A stretch of DNA of 64,000 bases from Permianibacter fluminis (GTDB lineage Bacteria; Pseudomonadota; Gammaproteobacteria; Enterobacterales; Permianibacteraceae). Each line of letters starts with the position of its first letter. Positions within the stretch are counted from its first letter, which is position 1. A program made the translations under genes and the position numbers. The notes beneath the pieces were generated by a model. It had not been told where the DNA came from, ran no database searches, and saw nothing but the letters and a program-made list of their open reading frames with translations. The DNA lies in NCBI RefSeq assembly GCF_013179735.1, contig NZ_JABMEG010000001.1, positions 1,178,001 through 1,242,000 of the forward strand. The letters run 5' to 3'. This document shows, one piece after another, positions 17,331-25,459 of this stretch.

Positions 17331-18500
17331 TCAACGGCTGGCCAGTTGTTGCTGGCGGTATTCGCTCGGGGTCAGGCCGACCTTCTTCTTGAAGAACGTG
17401 TTGAAGGTCGCTTTCGAGTTGAAGCCGGCCGATTCCATGATCTCGAGCATGTTTTCGCCGCGATGGCTCGGGTCGGCCAGCAGCCGTTTGCATTCATCAA
17501 TCCGGTAGGTGTTGATGAAATCGAAAAAATTCTGCTGGTAGTGCCGGTTGATCACCTGCGACAGGTGACGCGGCGCCCATTGCAGCTGGCCGGCCAGATT
17601 GTCCAGATTCAGCAGGCAGTTCAGATGCGGCTTGTGTTCGCGCATGTGGCTCTCCAACCGCTGGATCTCGTCCGGACTGATGACCAGCTTGTCGACCGGC
17701 TTCTCCTCCAGCTCCGGCTTCGGTTCCGGCAAGCCGGTGACCACCGTGCTGAAGCGCAAACTGAAGAAGATCAGCGCGCTGATCAGCAGCATCACGGTGT
17801 AGTTTGCCGCCAAACCGATGAATTCGAAGTCGATGTAGTATTGCCAGCCAACCGGCAGCACCAGACCAAACAGCTCGAACACCTTGTCGGCGCGGATGGC
17901 CAGAAAGCCGAGTACCAGAATGCGCAGCCAGGTCAGATCAATCTTCTCGATGTTGGCGTAAACATCCTTGATCCGCTGCTGGTAACGCCACAGCTCGCTG
18001 TAAGCCAGCACGCCGCAAGCCAGCCGGAACAGTTCGCGCAGCAGATTGACGTAACGGCTGTAGGTACGGTCATCAAAGCTGTCATAGCCATACAGGATCG
18101 CAATCTTGCTGGCGTGATCGAGCCGGTAGTAATGCAGCAGCATGAACAGCGTGTAGAACAGAAACGGCAGAAACAACCAGCCATCGCGCCAGCGCGGCCG
18201 GTAGTCGCGGTAGACCATGGTCCGGACATAGAGCAGCAGCAGCGGCGCTTCCAGCCAGAGCGCATGACCAAACGCGAAAAACAGATTCGGCGAGACCTCG
18301 ATGGCCCAGTGCTGGAACGCGGCGCCGTACAGAATCAGGGTGTCGGCCGGAATCGCCGCGTGACAGAGCAGAAACAGCGCCAGCAAGGTATTGCCGCGCT
18401 TGCGGACCCGGAATATCCACAGGAACAGCGCAAACAGCAGACACTGATAGACGGTGATGAACAGCACCACATCGTGGACATTGAACAGTGTCTGCTGCAC
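17331..18500 (-). CDS. Membrane-bound AraC-family transcriptional regulator
   Basis: 389 residues from the GTG at 18500, with GGGAAG five bases ahead. The frame stays open to 18632, but that part runs through a dispersed palindromic repeat and is not credible coding. The N-terminal ~230 residues contain about seven hydrophobic segments (VVLFITVYQCLLFALFLW onward). After a Pro/Glu-rich linker (PEPKPELEEKP), an AraC-type DNA-binding domain covers about 285-389, with LAGQLQWAPRHLSQVIN and ESAGFNSKATFNTFFKKKVG. Regulators of this build sit beside sugar-uptake genes in Alteromonadales and Xanthomonadales. It is the likely local controller and the candidate reader of the GTTGAAC sites. Confidence 0.85.
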   Translation of the reverse strand: MQQTLFNVHDVVLFITVYQCLLFALFLWIFRVRKRGNTLLALFLLCHAAIPADTLILYGAAFQHWAIEVSPNLFFAFGHALWLEAPLLLLYVRTMVYRDYRPRWRDGWLFLPFLFYTLFMLLHYYRLDHASKIAILYGYDSFDDRTYSRYVNLLRELFRLACGVLAYSELWRYQQRIKDVYANIEKIDLTWLRILVLGFLAIRADKVFELFGLVLPVGWQYYIDFEFIGLAANYTVMLLISALIFFSLRFSTVVTGLPEPKPELEEKPVDKLVISPDEIQRLESHMREHKPHLNCLLNLDNLAGQLQWAPRHLSQVINRHYQQNFFDFINTYRIDECKRLLADPSHRGENMLEIMESAGFNSKATFNTFFKKKVGLTPSEYRQQQLASR

Positions 18501-18536
18501 GAACGCTTCCCGGCCTGGCTCTGATGAAATCCTCCG

Positions 18537-18562
18537 TTCGCCCCGAGCCTGTCGAAGGGGAA
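18537..18562. repeat. Dispersed palindromic intergenic repeat
   Basis: The core CCCCGAGCCTGTCGAAGGGG is flanked by TTCG on the left and AACAG on the right. Nearly the same word (CCTTCGACAGGCTCAGGG) is widespread in intergenic DNA of Xanthomonas- and sphingomonad-type genomes. It marks DNA upstream of the AraC gene as non-coding. Confidence 0.5.
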
Positions 18563-18800
18563 CAGAAATATGTGCGGGTTCTGACTTGCTGCATGGCCAG
18601 ACCCGCAGCTGCCGGCGCAAGCCGGCAGTCAATAGCGAAAACTGTCAGGGCCCGAGGTGTCATTGCGATGCTGGACCTGACAATGTGAGCCAGACCTATT
18701 GCGCCAAACCAATCGAGCCCGCCCGAGCTTACCCAGTGCGCTTGCTGCACCGCAAGCGGGCGTGTAGTCATCGTGCAGTGCATCATTTCTGTGCCGAGCG

Positions 18801-18854
18801 GTTCAACTTTCCGAACCGACGAAGGTTGAACGACTGCCAACAAAAAGTTGAACG
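18801..18854. promoter_or_regulatory. Operator cluster upstream of GH3 glucosidase and AraC regulator
   Basis: GTTCAACTTTC at 18801-18811, the near-perfect inverted arm GAAGGTTGAAC at 18821-18831 (10 of 11 bases), and a third direct site AAAAAGTTGAACG at 18842-18854. It is placed to control the divergent regulator and glucosidase genes and matches the sites at 7889-7953 and 17253-17272. Confidence 0.65.
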
Positions 18855-18934
18855 ACAGTGGTGACCGCTTGCCGTTTACTCGTCAGCACGAACAGACTGG
18901 ATCGGGCAGTCTGTCGCCATTCATCGAGGGAAAC

Positions 18935-21547
18935 ATGACGCGTTCCAGTCCCGCACGACGCTCGCATGCCGCACCGGGTTCGAGTTCAATCCGCGCTCTG
19001 GCGCTGGTCGCCAGCCTGTTGCTGCTGCAGTTGTCGGCCTGTACCGAAACCGAGGTCACCGCGCCGGCGACGACAACCGACAGCGAGTCGGCTCAGCGCA
19101 TTCATCCGGAACGCTGGCCGCAGCAATCGTCGCCTTTGCCGGTAGATCCGGCACTCGAAGCCAAGGTCAGTGCCCTGCTGGCACGGATGACGCTGGAAGA
19201 AAAAGTCGGTCAGATCATTCAGGCCGATATCGACTCGGTGACGCCGGAGCAAGTGCGCCGCTACAACCTCGGCAGCGTGCTGAACGGTGGCAACTCGGCA
19301 CCGAACAAGGACAATCGCGGCCCGGCCGCCGACTGGCTCAAACTCGCCGATGCCTTCTGGCAAGCCTCGACCGACACCAGCGATGGTGGCGTCGGCATTC
19401 CGGTGATGTGGGGCACCGACGCCGTGCATGGTCAGAGCAAGATCGTCGGCGCGACGATTTTTCCGCACAACATCGGCCTGGGTGCCGCCAACGATCCGGA
19501 TCTCATTCGCCGCATCGGTGCTGTCACCGCCAAGGAAATCCGGGTGACCGGACAGGACTGGACTTTTGCGCCGACGGTCGCCGTGGCGCGCAATGATCGC
19601 TGGGGCCGCACCTACGAATCCTATTCCGAGCATCCGGACATTGTCCGGGCGTATGCCAGCGCCATGATCGAAGGCGTGCAGGGCAAGCTCGGGACGGCGG
19701 AATTTCTCAATGGCGATCATCTGGTGGCCACGGTCAAACATTATGTTGGCGATGGCGGCACCGACAACGGCATCGATACCGGCAACACGCTGAGCAGCGA
19801 AGACGAATTGCGCGACATTCATGCCGCCGGATATCCGGCGGCCATCGCGGCCGGCGCCCAGATCGTCATGGCCTCGTACAGCAGCTGGCAGGGCCAGAAA
19901 ATGCACGGCAACCGCGCGCTGCTGACCGATGTGCTGATCGGCCGCATGGGCTTCAGCGGTTTTGTCGTCGGTGACTGGAATGGCCATGCCCATGTTCCGG
20001 GCTGCGCCGAAACCGAATGCGCCGCAGCGTTCAATGCCGGTCTCGACATGTTCATGGCGCCAAGCAGCTGGCAGGGTTTGTACGAGGCCACGCTGAAAGA
20101 AGTGCGCAGCGGCGTCATCAGTGAAGCGCGGCTCAACGAAGCTGTCAGCCGGGTGCTGCGGGTCAAATACCGGATGGGTTTGCTGAGCGCCGCAAAGCCG
20201 TCAGAACGCGCCAACGCCGGGCAATGGCAATTGCTCGGTGCGCCGGAACACCGCGCCGTCGCGCGCGAGGCCGCACGCAAATCGCTGGTGCTGCTGAAAA
20301 ACAATCAGGGTTTGCTGCCGCTGCGCGCCAACAGCAAAGTGCTGATCACCGGCGACGGCGCCCACAACATCGGCAAACAATGCGGTGGCTGGACGCTGAA
20401 CTGGCAAGGCACCGGCAATCGCAACGAGCATTTCCCGCATGGCGAATCGATTTATCAAGGTCTGCAGCAAGCACTGACCGCTGGCGGTGGCCGGGTCGAA
20501 CTCAGCGAATCCGGCAGCTATCAGGAGCGGCCCGATGTTGCGATTGTGGTATTCGGTGAAGATCCGTACGCCGAATTTCAAGGTGACCGCGCCCATCTCG
20601 ATTTCGCTGACGACACCGCGCTGTTGCAACTGACCGCATTCAAGCGCGCCGGCATTCCTACTGTTGCGGTGTTTTTGTCGGGCCGGCCGATGTGGGTCAA
20701 TCCGGAACTCAACCAGAGCGATGCCTTTGTCGCGGCATGGTTGCCGGGCACCGAAGGCGGCGCGCTCGCCGATGTCATGGTCCGGCAACCGGGTGGCAGC
20801 CTGCATTACGATTTCAGCGGCAAGCTTTCGTTTTCCTGGCCGAACGATGCCACTGGCAAAGTGCTCAATGTTGGCGATCAGGATTATCACCCGCTGTTCG
20901 GTTACGGCTATGGTCTGAATTACCAAACCACCATTGCGGTGCCAGTGTTGAGCGAAACCTCGGGCCTTAGTCCCGGCACGGTGGTCAATGTTGATCGCCT
21001 GTTCACGGCCGGCAAGGCGACCTCGCCCTGGAAACTGCAATTGCTCGATCAAGGTGATGCAACGCTGGTGGAAAATCCGGTGCAAGTGTCGCGGCATCGC
21101 GCGGTCACGGTGCAGGCGGCGGATCGCAAGCAGCAGGAAGACACCTTGGTCATCGACATTAAGGACAAAGCGTTTGTCTCGCTGGTGCACGAGAAAGGTG
21201 AACGTATCAACTGGGCGCGCCAGAGCAATGGCGACATGGCGCTGGAGATTGATTATCAGGTGATCGCCGCGTCCGGCAAACCGGTCCGGCTTGGCATTGC
21301 CTGCGGCGTCGATTGCAGCAGCTACCTCGATGTCACCCAGGAATTTGCTGCCAGCGCCGGCAAAGGTTGGCGCACCGCCGAAGTGCTGCTGCGCTGCTTC
21401 AACGATCCGGCCCGCATCAGCGGCGAGTTTCGGCTGGATCGGGTCAGTGCGCCATTTGTCATCGCCTCCGAAGGCGCCTTGACCTTGCAGATTGCCCGCA
21501 TCCGCTTGAAACCCAATGAAGGTCAGGCGCGCTGTACTGTCAACTGA
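18935..21547 (+). CDS. GH3 family beta-glucosidase, lipoprotein (ExoP-like)
   Basis: 870 residues from the ATG at 18935, chosen for its ribosome site and because the signal peptide then begins normally. The lipobox LSAC places the lipidated Cys at residue 36. The GH3 N-terminal barrel includes VMWGTDAVHGQ and ATVKHYVGDGG, with the likely nucleophile Asp347 in FVVGDWNG. The GH3 C-terminal domain follows (RKSLVLLKNNQGLLPL, FGEDPYAEFQGD). A C-terminal beta domain fills about 690-870, as in the exo-1,4-beta-glucosidase ExoP group. It should release glucose from beta-glucan oligosaccharides in the periplasm or at the cell surface, feeding the symporter. Terminator downstream at 21596-21622. Confidence 0.92.
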   Translation: MTRSSPARRSHAAPGSSSIRALALVASLLLLQLSACTETEVTAPATTTDSESAQRIHPERWPQQSSPLPVDPALEAKVSALLARMTLEEKVGQIIQADIDSVTPEQVRRYNLGSVLNGGNSAPNKDNRGPAADWLKLADAFWQASTDTSDGGVGIPVMWGTDAVHGQSKIVGATIFPHNIGLGAANDPDLIRRIGAVTAKEIRVTGQDWTFAPTVAVARNDRWGRTYESYSEHPDIVRAYASAMIEGVQGKLGTAEFLNGDHLVATVKHYVGDGGTDNGIDTGNTLSSEDELRDIHAAGYPAAIAAGAQIVMASYSSWQGQKMHGNRALLTDVLIGRMGFSGFVVGDWNGHAHVPGCAETECAAAFNAGLDMFMAPSSWQGLYEATLKEVRSGVISEARLNEAVSRVLRVKYRMGLLSAAKPSERANAGQWQLLGAPEHRAVAREAARKSLVLLKNNQGLLPLRANSKVLITGDGAHNIGKQCGGWTLNWQGTGNRNEHFPHGESIYQGLQQALTAGGGRVELSESGSYQERPDVAIVVFGEDPYAEFQGDRAHLDFADDTALLQLTAFKRAGIPTVAVFLSGRPMWVNPELNQSDAFVAAWLPGTEGGALADVMVRQPGGSLHYDFSGKLSFSWPNDATGKVLNVGDQDYHPLFGYGYGLNYQTTIAVPVLSETSGLSPGTVVNVDRLFTAGKATSPWKLQLLDQGDATLVENPVQVSRHRAVTVQAADRKQQEDTLVIDIKDKAFVSLVHEKGERINWARQSNGDMALEIDYQVIAASGKPVRLGIACGVDCSSYLDVTQEFAASAGKGWRTAEVLLRCFNDPARISGEFRLDRVSAPFVIASEGALTLQIARIRLKPNEGQARCTVN

Positions 21548-21943
21548 ATCCAATGTCCCGACTGTATGGAAAAGCATGTTGGGTAGTAGTGATTGATGCC
21601 GGCGTAAGTCGGCATTTTTTTTGCTGTTTACAATCGGGTTGCGATGGGTTAGCCGGCCAGCATTTGTAACGTAGGCGGCACCGAGATGGAATTGGATATG
21701 TTCAAAAGTTGGGATGGCAAAGGTCTGTAATCTCCGCGTTGGTTGCTTCAAGAATTGCGAAGCATTCTTCTTTGGTTGTTCTTCAAGTCCGGCAGATCTC
21801 ATCACACAATCCGCGTCAAATGAGTGGTTTCGCCAACTTCGAGGAGAAAATGCTTGACAGGGGGGGGCCAAAGATAGCTTGAAACTGCAAGGCCGCAGCC
21901 AAAAAGCGGCACATGGAAGATATTCATTTTGGGGAAACAGGGA
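21548..21943. other. 396-bp intergenic region at the island's left edge
   Basis: Contains the glucosidase terminator (21596-21622) and then no recognisable gene. Base composition falls from the G+C-rich background towards about 50% here. A G-run (GGGGGGG around 21859-21866) and a ribosome site in front of the ATG at 21944 are the only other marks. Confidence 0.5.
21596..21622 (+). terminator. Rho-independent terminator after GH3 gene
   Basis: Stem ATGCCGGC / GTCGGCAT with loop GTAA (one G-T pair) followed by eight T residues. Confidence 0.85.
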
Positions 21944-24900
21944 ATGTGGCCGTCCGTCCGCACGTTTGCTATTGCTATCTTTTTTTTTCTCCCGGCGTTT
22001 GTTTTTGGCGCAGAACCAGATGGCGAAATCTCAGCCTCTGCCATAGCGATTCCTTGTGAACCGACAATAGTCGCACGAGAAAAATCCGATGTTGCTGACC
22101 TGGCGCCACTCGCAATAGATCCCTGTACGGGAGAGATAACACCTGGAAGACCTGCATCTATTACCTATCCATCAACATCGTCAAATGGAACATATGATGT
22201 TGCTTGGGGCGCCGCCATTGACGCGCAAAGATACTGGCTGTATGAGAGTTTGAATGGGGCCGCAAATACCACAGTTGGTAGCGTTGCTTCCACATCGGCA
22301 AGGCAGTGGAGTTTTACGGGAAAGCCAGCCGGAAACTACATTTATACAGTTGAAGCATGCGCAGATTATTGCGGCGCCAGCCGTTCCGGAGGGACGCTAA
22401 CTGTAACCCTCCCGCCAACGCCGCCCACTATCAATTTCAGTGCCTCTCCGGGAAGCATTGTCACTGGAGGAAGCGCCAGTCTCAGTTGGTCAACAACTAA
22501 CGCGACAAGCTGCGCTTTGGACGGTCTTTCCGTCGCAATCAATGGCTCTCAATCCACAGGTTCTCTTTCGGCAACCAAGGCTTATACGCTGGCATGTAGC
22601 GGTGCGGGTGGCTCCAATAGCGCCTCCTCAACGGTTACCGTTATCGATCCACCGACGGCGACGATTTCGGCGTCTCCAACCAGTGTGTTGCAAGGTGGCT
22701 CAGCGACATTAACGTGGTCGAGCTCGGGAGCAAATTCTTGCACCTTGGATGGTGCTAGTGTCTCTCTAGGTGGCTCAAAATCAACGGGAGCAGTGAATAG
22801 CACTCAGAGTTTTTCCCTCAATTACATCAACTCAGTTGCCACGGTTACCGTCAATGCCGTGGTAACTGTTATTGATAAGCCTGCGATTTCATTTAGTGCC
22901 TCACCAACCTCAGTTCCATATAACGGCGAAAGCACATTGACCTGGGCTGTAACCAACGCTACTAACTGCGCTTTAGACAATGGGATAGGTAGTGTTTCAA
23001 CCAGCGGAAGCCGTTCCACCGGCAATTTGACGATTGCCAAAACTTATAATTTATCGTGTACCGGCGCGGGCGGAAGTAGCTCCAAGGTGGTCACCGTTGC
23101 AGTTGGTCAAAACCCAGCAACAATAGTAAGTGATTCTCGTATAAGAGGGCTTGCCTGGTTGATCTCTCATCAACAAGGAGATGGCGCTTGGCGTACTGGC
23201 CCTGGCTCCGATGTGCCTGTTACATCCGTGGCATTACAGGCTCTGACAAATGCAAAAATTGGCGGATACTCCACCAGCGCTGCGGTAGCTCTGCTTGGTA
23301 GCAGCAATGCTTACAGTGTAGATGCGCAAGCTAGGCGTGCCAATGCGCTAATGCTAGCTGGCGCTGATGCTTCTCGCTACCTTTCTGTGCTCACTCAGCA
23401 GTTGGGCGGTCAGCAAACTTGGGGAACCTACAGTGCTTTTGATCATAGCAACATGGATACGGCTCTCGCCACTATTGCGCTACGCGATGCCAATGCCAGC
23501 TATCCCGGTTACGCCAATGCCGCTTGCAAATTAGTCACCAACCAAAATTCGATGGACTTCGGCTGGTCGTACGTTCAAACACGCGACATAGCCAACTCTC
23601 CCAGTTCCCAACTCACCAGTAGCGTGATTCCAACCGTTTATGTGCTGCAGGCGATAAATAGGTTGAAAGCATTGGCACCGAGCTACTCCTGCACCGAACA
23701 AAGTTATGCCTTACAAACTATTCTTGATAGCGGGATAAATGGACTCATTTCAAACAAACTGAAACCAGACGGCAGTTTTGGCGACGGAAGTTCCGGGACT
23801 ATTCTTGAGACGGCATTGGTGCACGAACTTCTGAGGGTGACCCGGCCAACCGATGCTGTGACAACAAGCGCGCTGAACTATCTTGCCACGAACCAGACTC
23901 TGGTTTCTGGTAGTGCCTATGGTAGTTGGGGGCTGGATGCATATATTACCGCGCAGGTTTTGCGCTCATACCCAACACTCGACACGCCGCTATCTGATGT
24001 TGACTCAGATGGGGTGCCGGATTTGGTAGAGCTGCAGCTAGGAACCAACCCAAGTGTCGCCGACAGCAGATATCTCGCCACCGGCAATGGCACTTCGATG
24101 GCAGGGACAAATTCGGTGCAGAGACTACCGAACGCCTACACCGGCCAAGCCTACGCCTATTCCTTACCATCTGGCACAGGTACAAGTCCATTTGCCTGGC
24201 GCCTAGCAGGGGGGCAGTTGCCAAATGGCCTGTCCCTTAAGCCCGCTAACGGTAGTGTTTATGGCACGCCAACAATGGTGCAGGACCCTACAAATTTCAT
24301 CTATCAGGTCACCGACGCGACATCAAAATCAACGCTCGTGCTGGCCCAGATAAAAGTGCTTCAGGGTGGTGGCACATCGGAGTCCTCGCTAGGTAGCGGC
24401 ATCAACGCAACGGCGTTGACTGTAAAACCGGTAGGGGGTTCAGTTACGCAAGGAGCGGCGGCTATCCGTCATTACTACCTCATTGGAGGTGATTGGAATG
24501 TGTCGGGCATTCGCCGAGCCATTGAGTCGTTGTTTGATTCCGCTACCTTGCGCATTTATCGGTCGAAGGATGACGATGAGCGTGTTTATGTCGGCCGAAC
24601 CTTGGCCACTGACTACTCGACCTTCTTGCCGTACATAGCCATTCATTATCGAGCAATGCCTGACATCGCTGTAAGGACAAATGCCCTGGTTAGTCGAGCG
24701 CCACTGTCTTTCATGTCCATTAGTGCCAAAAACTGCGACGTAGGGAATTCTCCGGCAGTATGTGGCAGCGAGGTTATAGCAGCGGTTCCTGATGCACTTA
24801 TCAGTGAACTTCCTGTTAAGGGCAATTTGGCAGCGTTCTGTCACGGTGTTCCGTGCGATGCGGTTGGTCGCCTGCGGGCCCTAGCCTTGCCGGAGGTGAC

Positions 24901-25459
24901 GTTTGGGTTAGCCGTAACAGGAAACGATATTGTTAATATCGCTCGTGCTGAAGCATTCCGACTCCTATCAAGCGAAAACGACCGCCTGAAGTGCGTTGAC
25001 AGCATGCTACTCGCGGGAGCTATCGCTGGGGGGCAAGCCACCTGTCGAGGACCCATCGCCAAAAGTATGGAAAGACACGTCAACGCTGCTTCTTGCCTCG
25101 AATCCGCCACACGAGAAAAAACGAGCGCAATAGGGTTGCTATCGATTGACCATGTGCCAACAAACTCCTCTTCGTGGCACTGGCTGGCAATTGATGGCGT
25201 TTTGCCGGGTGCTGATGCTGGAAGCCTAAATCGTTATGGCTGGGTGCTGCCAAGCACTTTGCTGTGGCGACCAATGGCTAGTGATAGTGCACCTAACGCA
25301 GAGGCGATATGGATTGAACTCACACGCAATGCGTTATTTTATGCCGGAGGCCAACCCGACGTCACGCTGACTCCACAAGACGTGAAGGTCGATCAAATTT
25401 CACAGTGCCGCGCAGATGATGTCGCCGATAAAAAAAGAAAAGTCAAGGAAGCGCAATAA
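21944..25459 (+). CDS. Exported Ig-like / cyclase-like repeat protein, partner of RHS protein
   Basis: 1171 residues from the ATG at 21944 (GGGGAAACAGGGA ahead; a TTG at 21929 is also in frame). A signal peptide ends near residue 23 (FVFGA). A beta-sandwich region is followed by three Ig-like repeats beginning SFSASPGSIVTGG, ISASPTSVLQGG and SFSASPTSVPYNG (about 165-385). Next comes an alpha/alpha-toroid resembling squalene-hopene/prenyltransferase folds (about 400-680; GLAWLISHQQGDGAW), a calcium-type DVDSDGVPDLVE loop (~685) and a putative-Ig domain (~730-805). The last ~350 residues are not recognised. The stop overlaps the RHS start (TAATG), so the two are coupled. Base composition is lower than its neighbours. 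Likely surface or secreted. Confidence 0.7.
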   Translation: MWPSVRTFAIAIFFFLPAFVFGAEPDGEISASAIAIPCEPTIVAREKSDVADLAPLAIDPCTGEITPGRPASITYPSTSSNGTYDVAWGAAIDAQRYWLYESLNGAANTTVGSVASTSARQWSFTGKPAGNYIYTVEACADYCGASRSGGTLTVTLPPTPPTINFSASPGSIVTGGSASLSWSTTNATSCALDGLSVAINGSQSTGSLSATKAYTLACSGAGGSNSASSTVTVIDPPTATISASPTSVLQGGSATLTWSSSGANSCTLDGASVSLGGSKSTGAVNSTQSFSLNYINSVATVTVNAVVTVIDKPAISFSASPTSVPYNGESTLTWAVTNATNCALDNGIGSVSTSGSRSTGNLTIAKTYNLSCTGAGGSSSKVVTVAVGQNPATIVSDSRIRGLAWLISHQQGDGAWRTGPGSDVPVTSVALQALTNAKIGGYSTSAAVALLGSSNAYSVDAQARRANALMLAGADASRYLSVLTQQLGGQQTWGTYSAFDHSNMDTALATIALRDANASYPGYANAACKLVTNQNSMDFGWSYVQTRDIANSPSSQLTSSVIPTVYVLQAINRLKALAPSYSCTEQSYALQTILDSGINGLISNKLKPDGSFGDGSSGTILETALVHELLRVTRPTDAVTTSALNYLATNQTLVSGSAYGSWGLDAYITAQVLRSYPTLDTPLSDVDSDGVPDLVELQLGTNPSVADSRYLATGNGTSMAGTNSVQRLPNAYTGQAYAYSLPSGTGTSPFAWRLAGGQLPNGLSLKPANGSVYGTPTMVQDPTNFIYQVTDATSKSTLVLAQIKVLQGGGTSESSLGSGINATALTVKPVGGSVTQGAAAIRHYYLIGGDWNVSGIRRAIESLFDSATLRIYRSKDDDERVYVGRTLATDYSTFLPYIAIHYRAMPDIAVRTNALVSRAPLSFMSISAKNCDVGNSPAVCGSEVIAAVPDALISELPVKGNLAAFCHGVPCDAVGRLRALALPEVTFGLAVTGNDIVNIARAEAFRLLSSENDRLKCVDSMLLAGAIAGGQATCRGPIAKSMERHVNAASCLESATREKTSAIGLLSIDHVPTNSSSWHWLAIDGVLPGADAGSLNRYGWVLPSTLLWRPMASDSAPNAEAIWIELTRNALFYAGGQPDVTLTPQDVKVDQISQCRADDVADKKRKVKEAQ

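Larger units (their letters stand above)
18501..18934. other. 434-bp divergent intergenic region (AraC regulator / GH3)
   Basis: No gene is supported. From left to right it holds a dispersed palindrome around 18537-18562 (CCCCGAGCCTGTCGAAGGGG, a word known from intergenic repeats of many proteobacteria), an uninformative stretch to about 18800, then the operator cluster 18801-18854. A good ribosome site (CGAGGG) precedes the glucosidase ATG at 18935. Confidence 0.6.

Noticed and set aside
18501-18632. 44-residue N-terminal extension of the AraC regulator
   Set aside because: Runs through a dispersed palindromic repeat and has no ribosome site; the GTG at 18500 has a good one.
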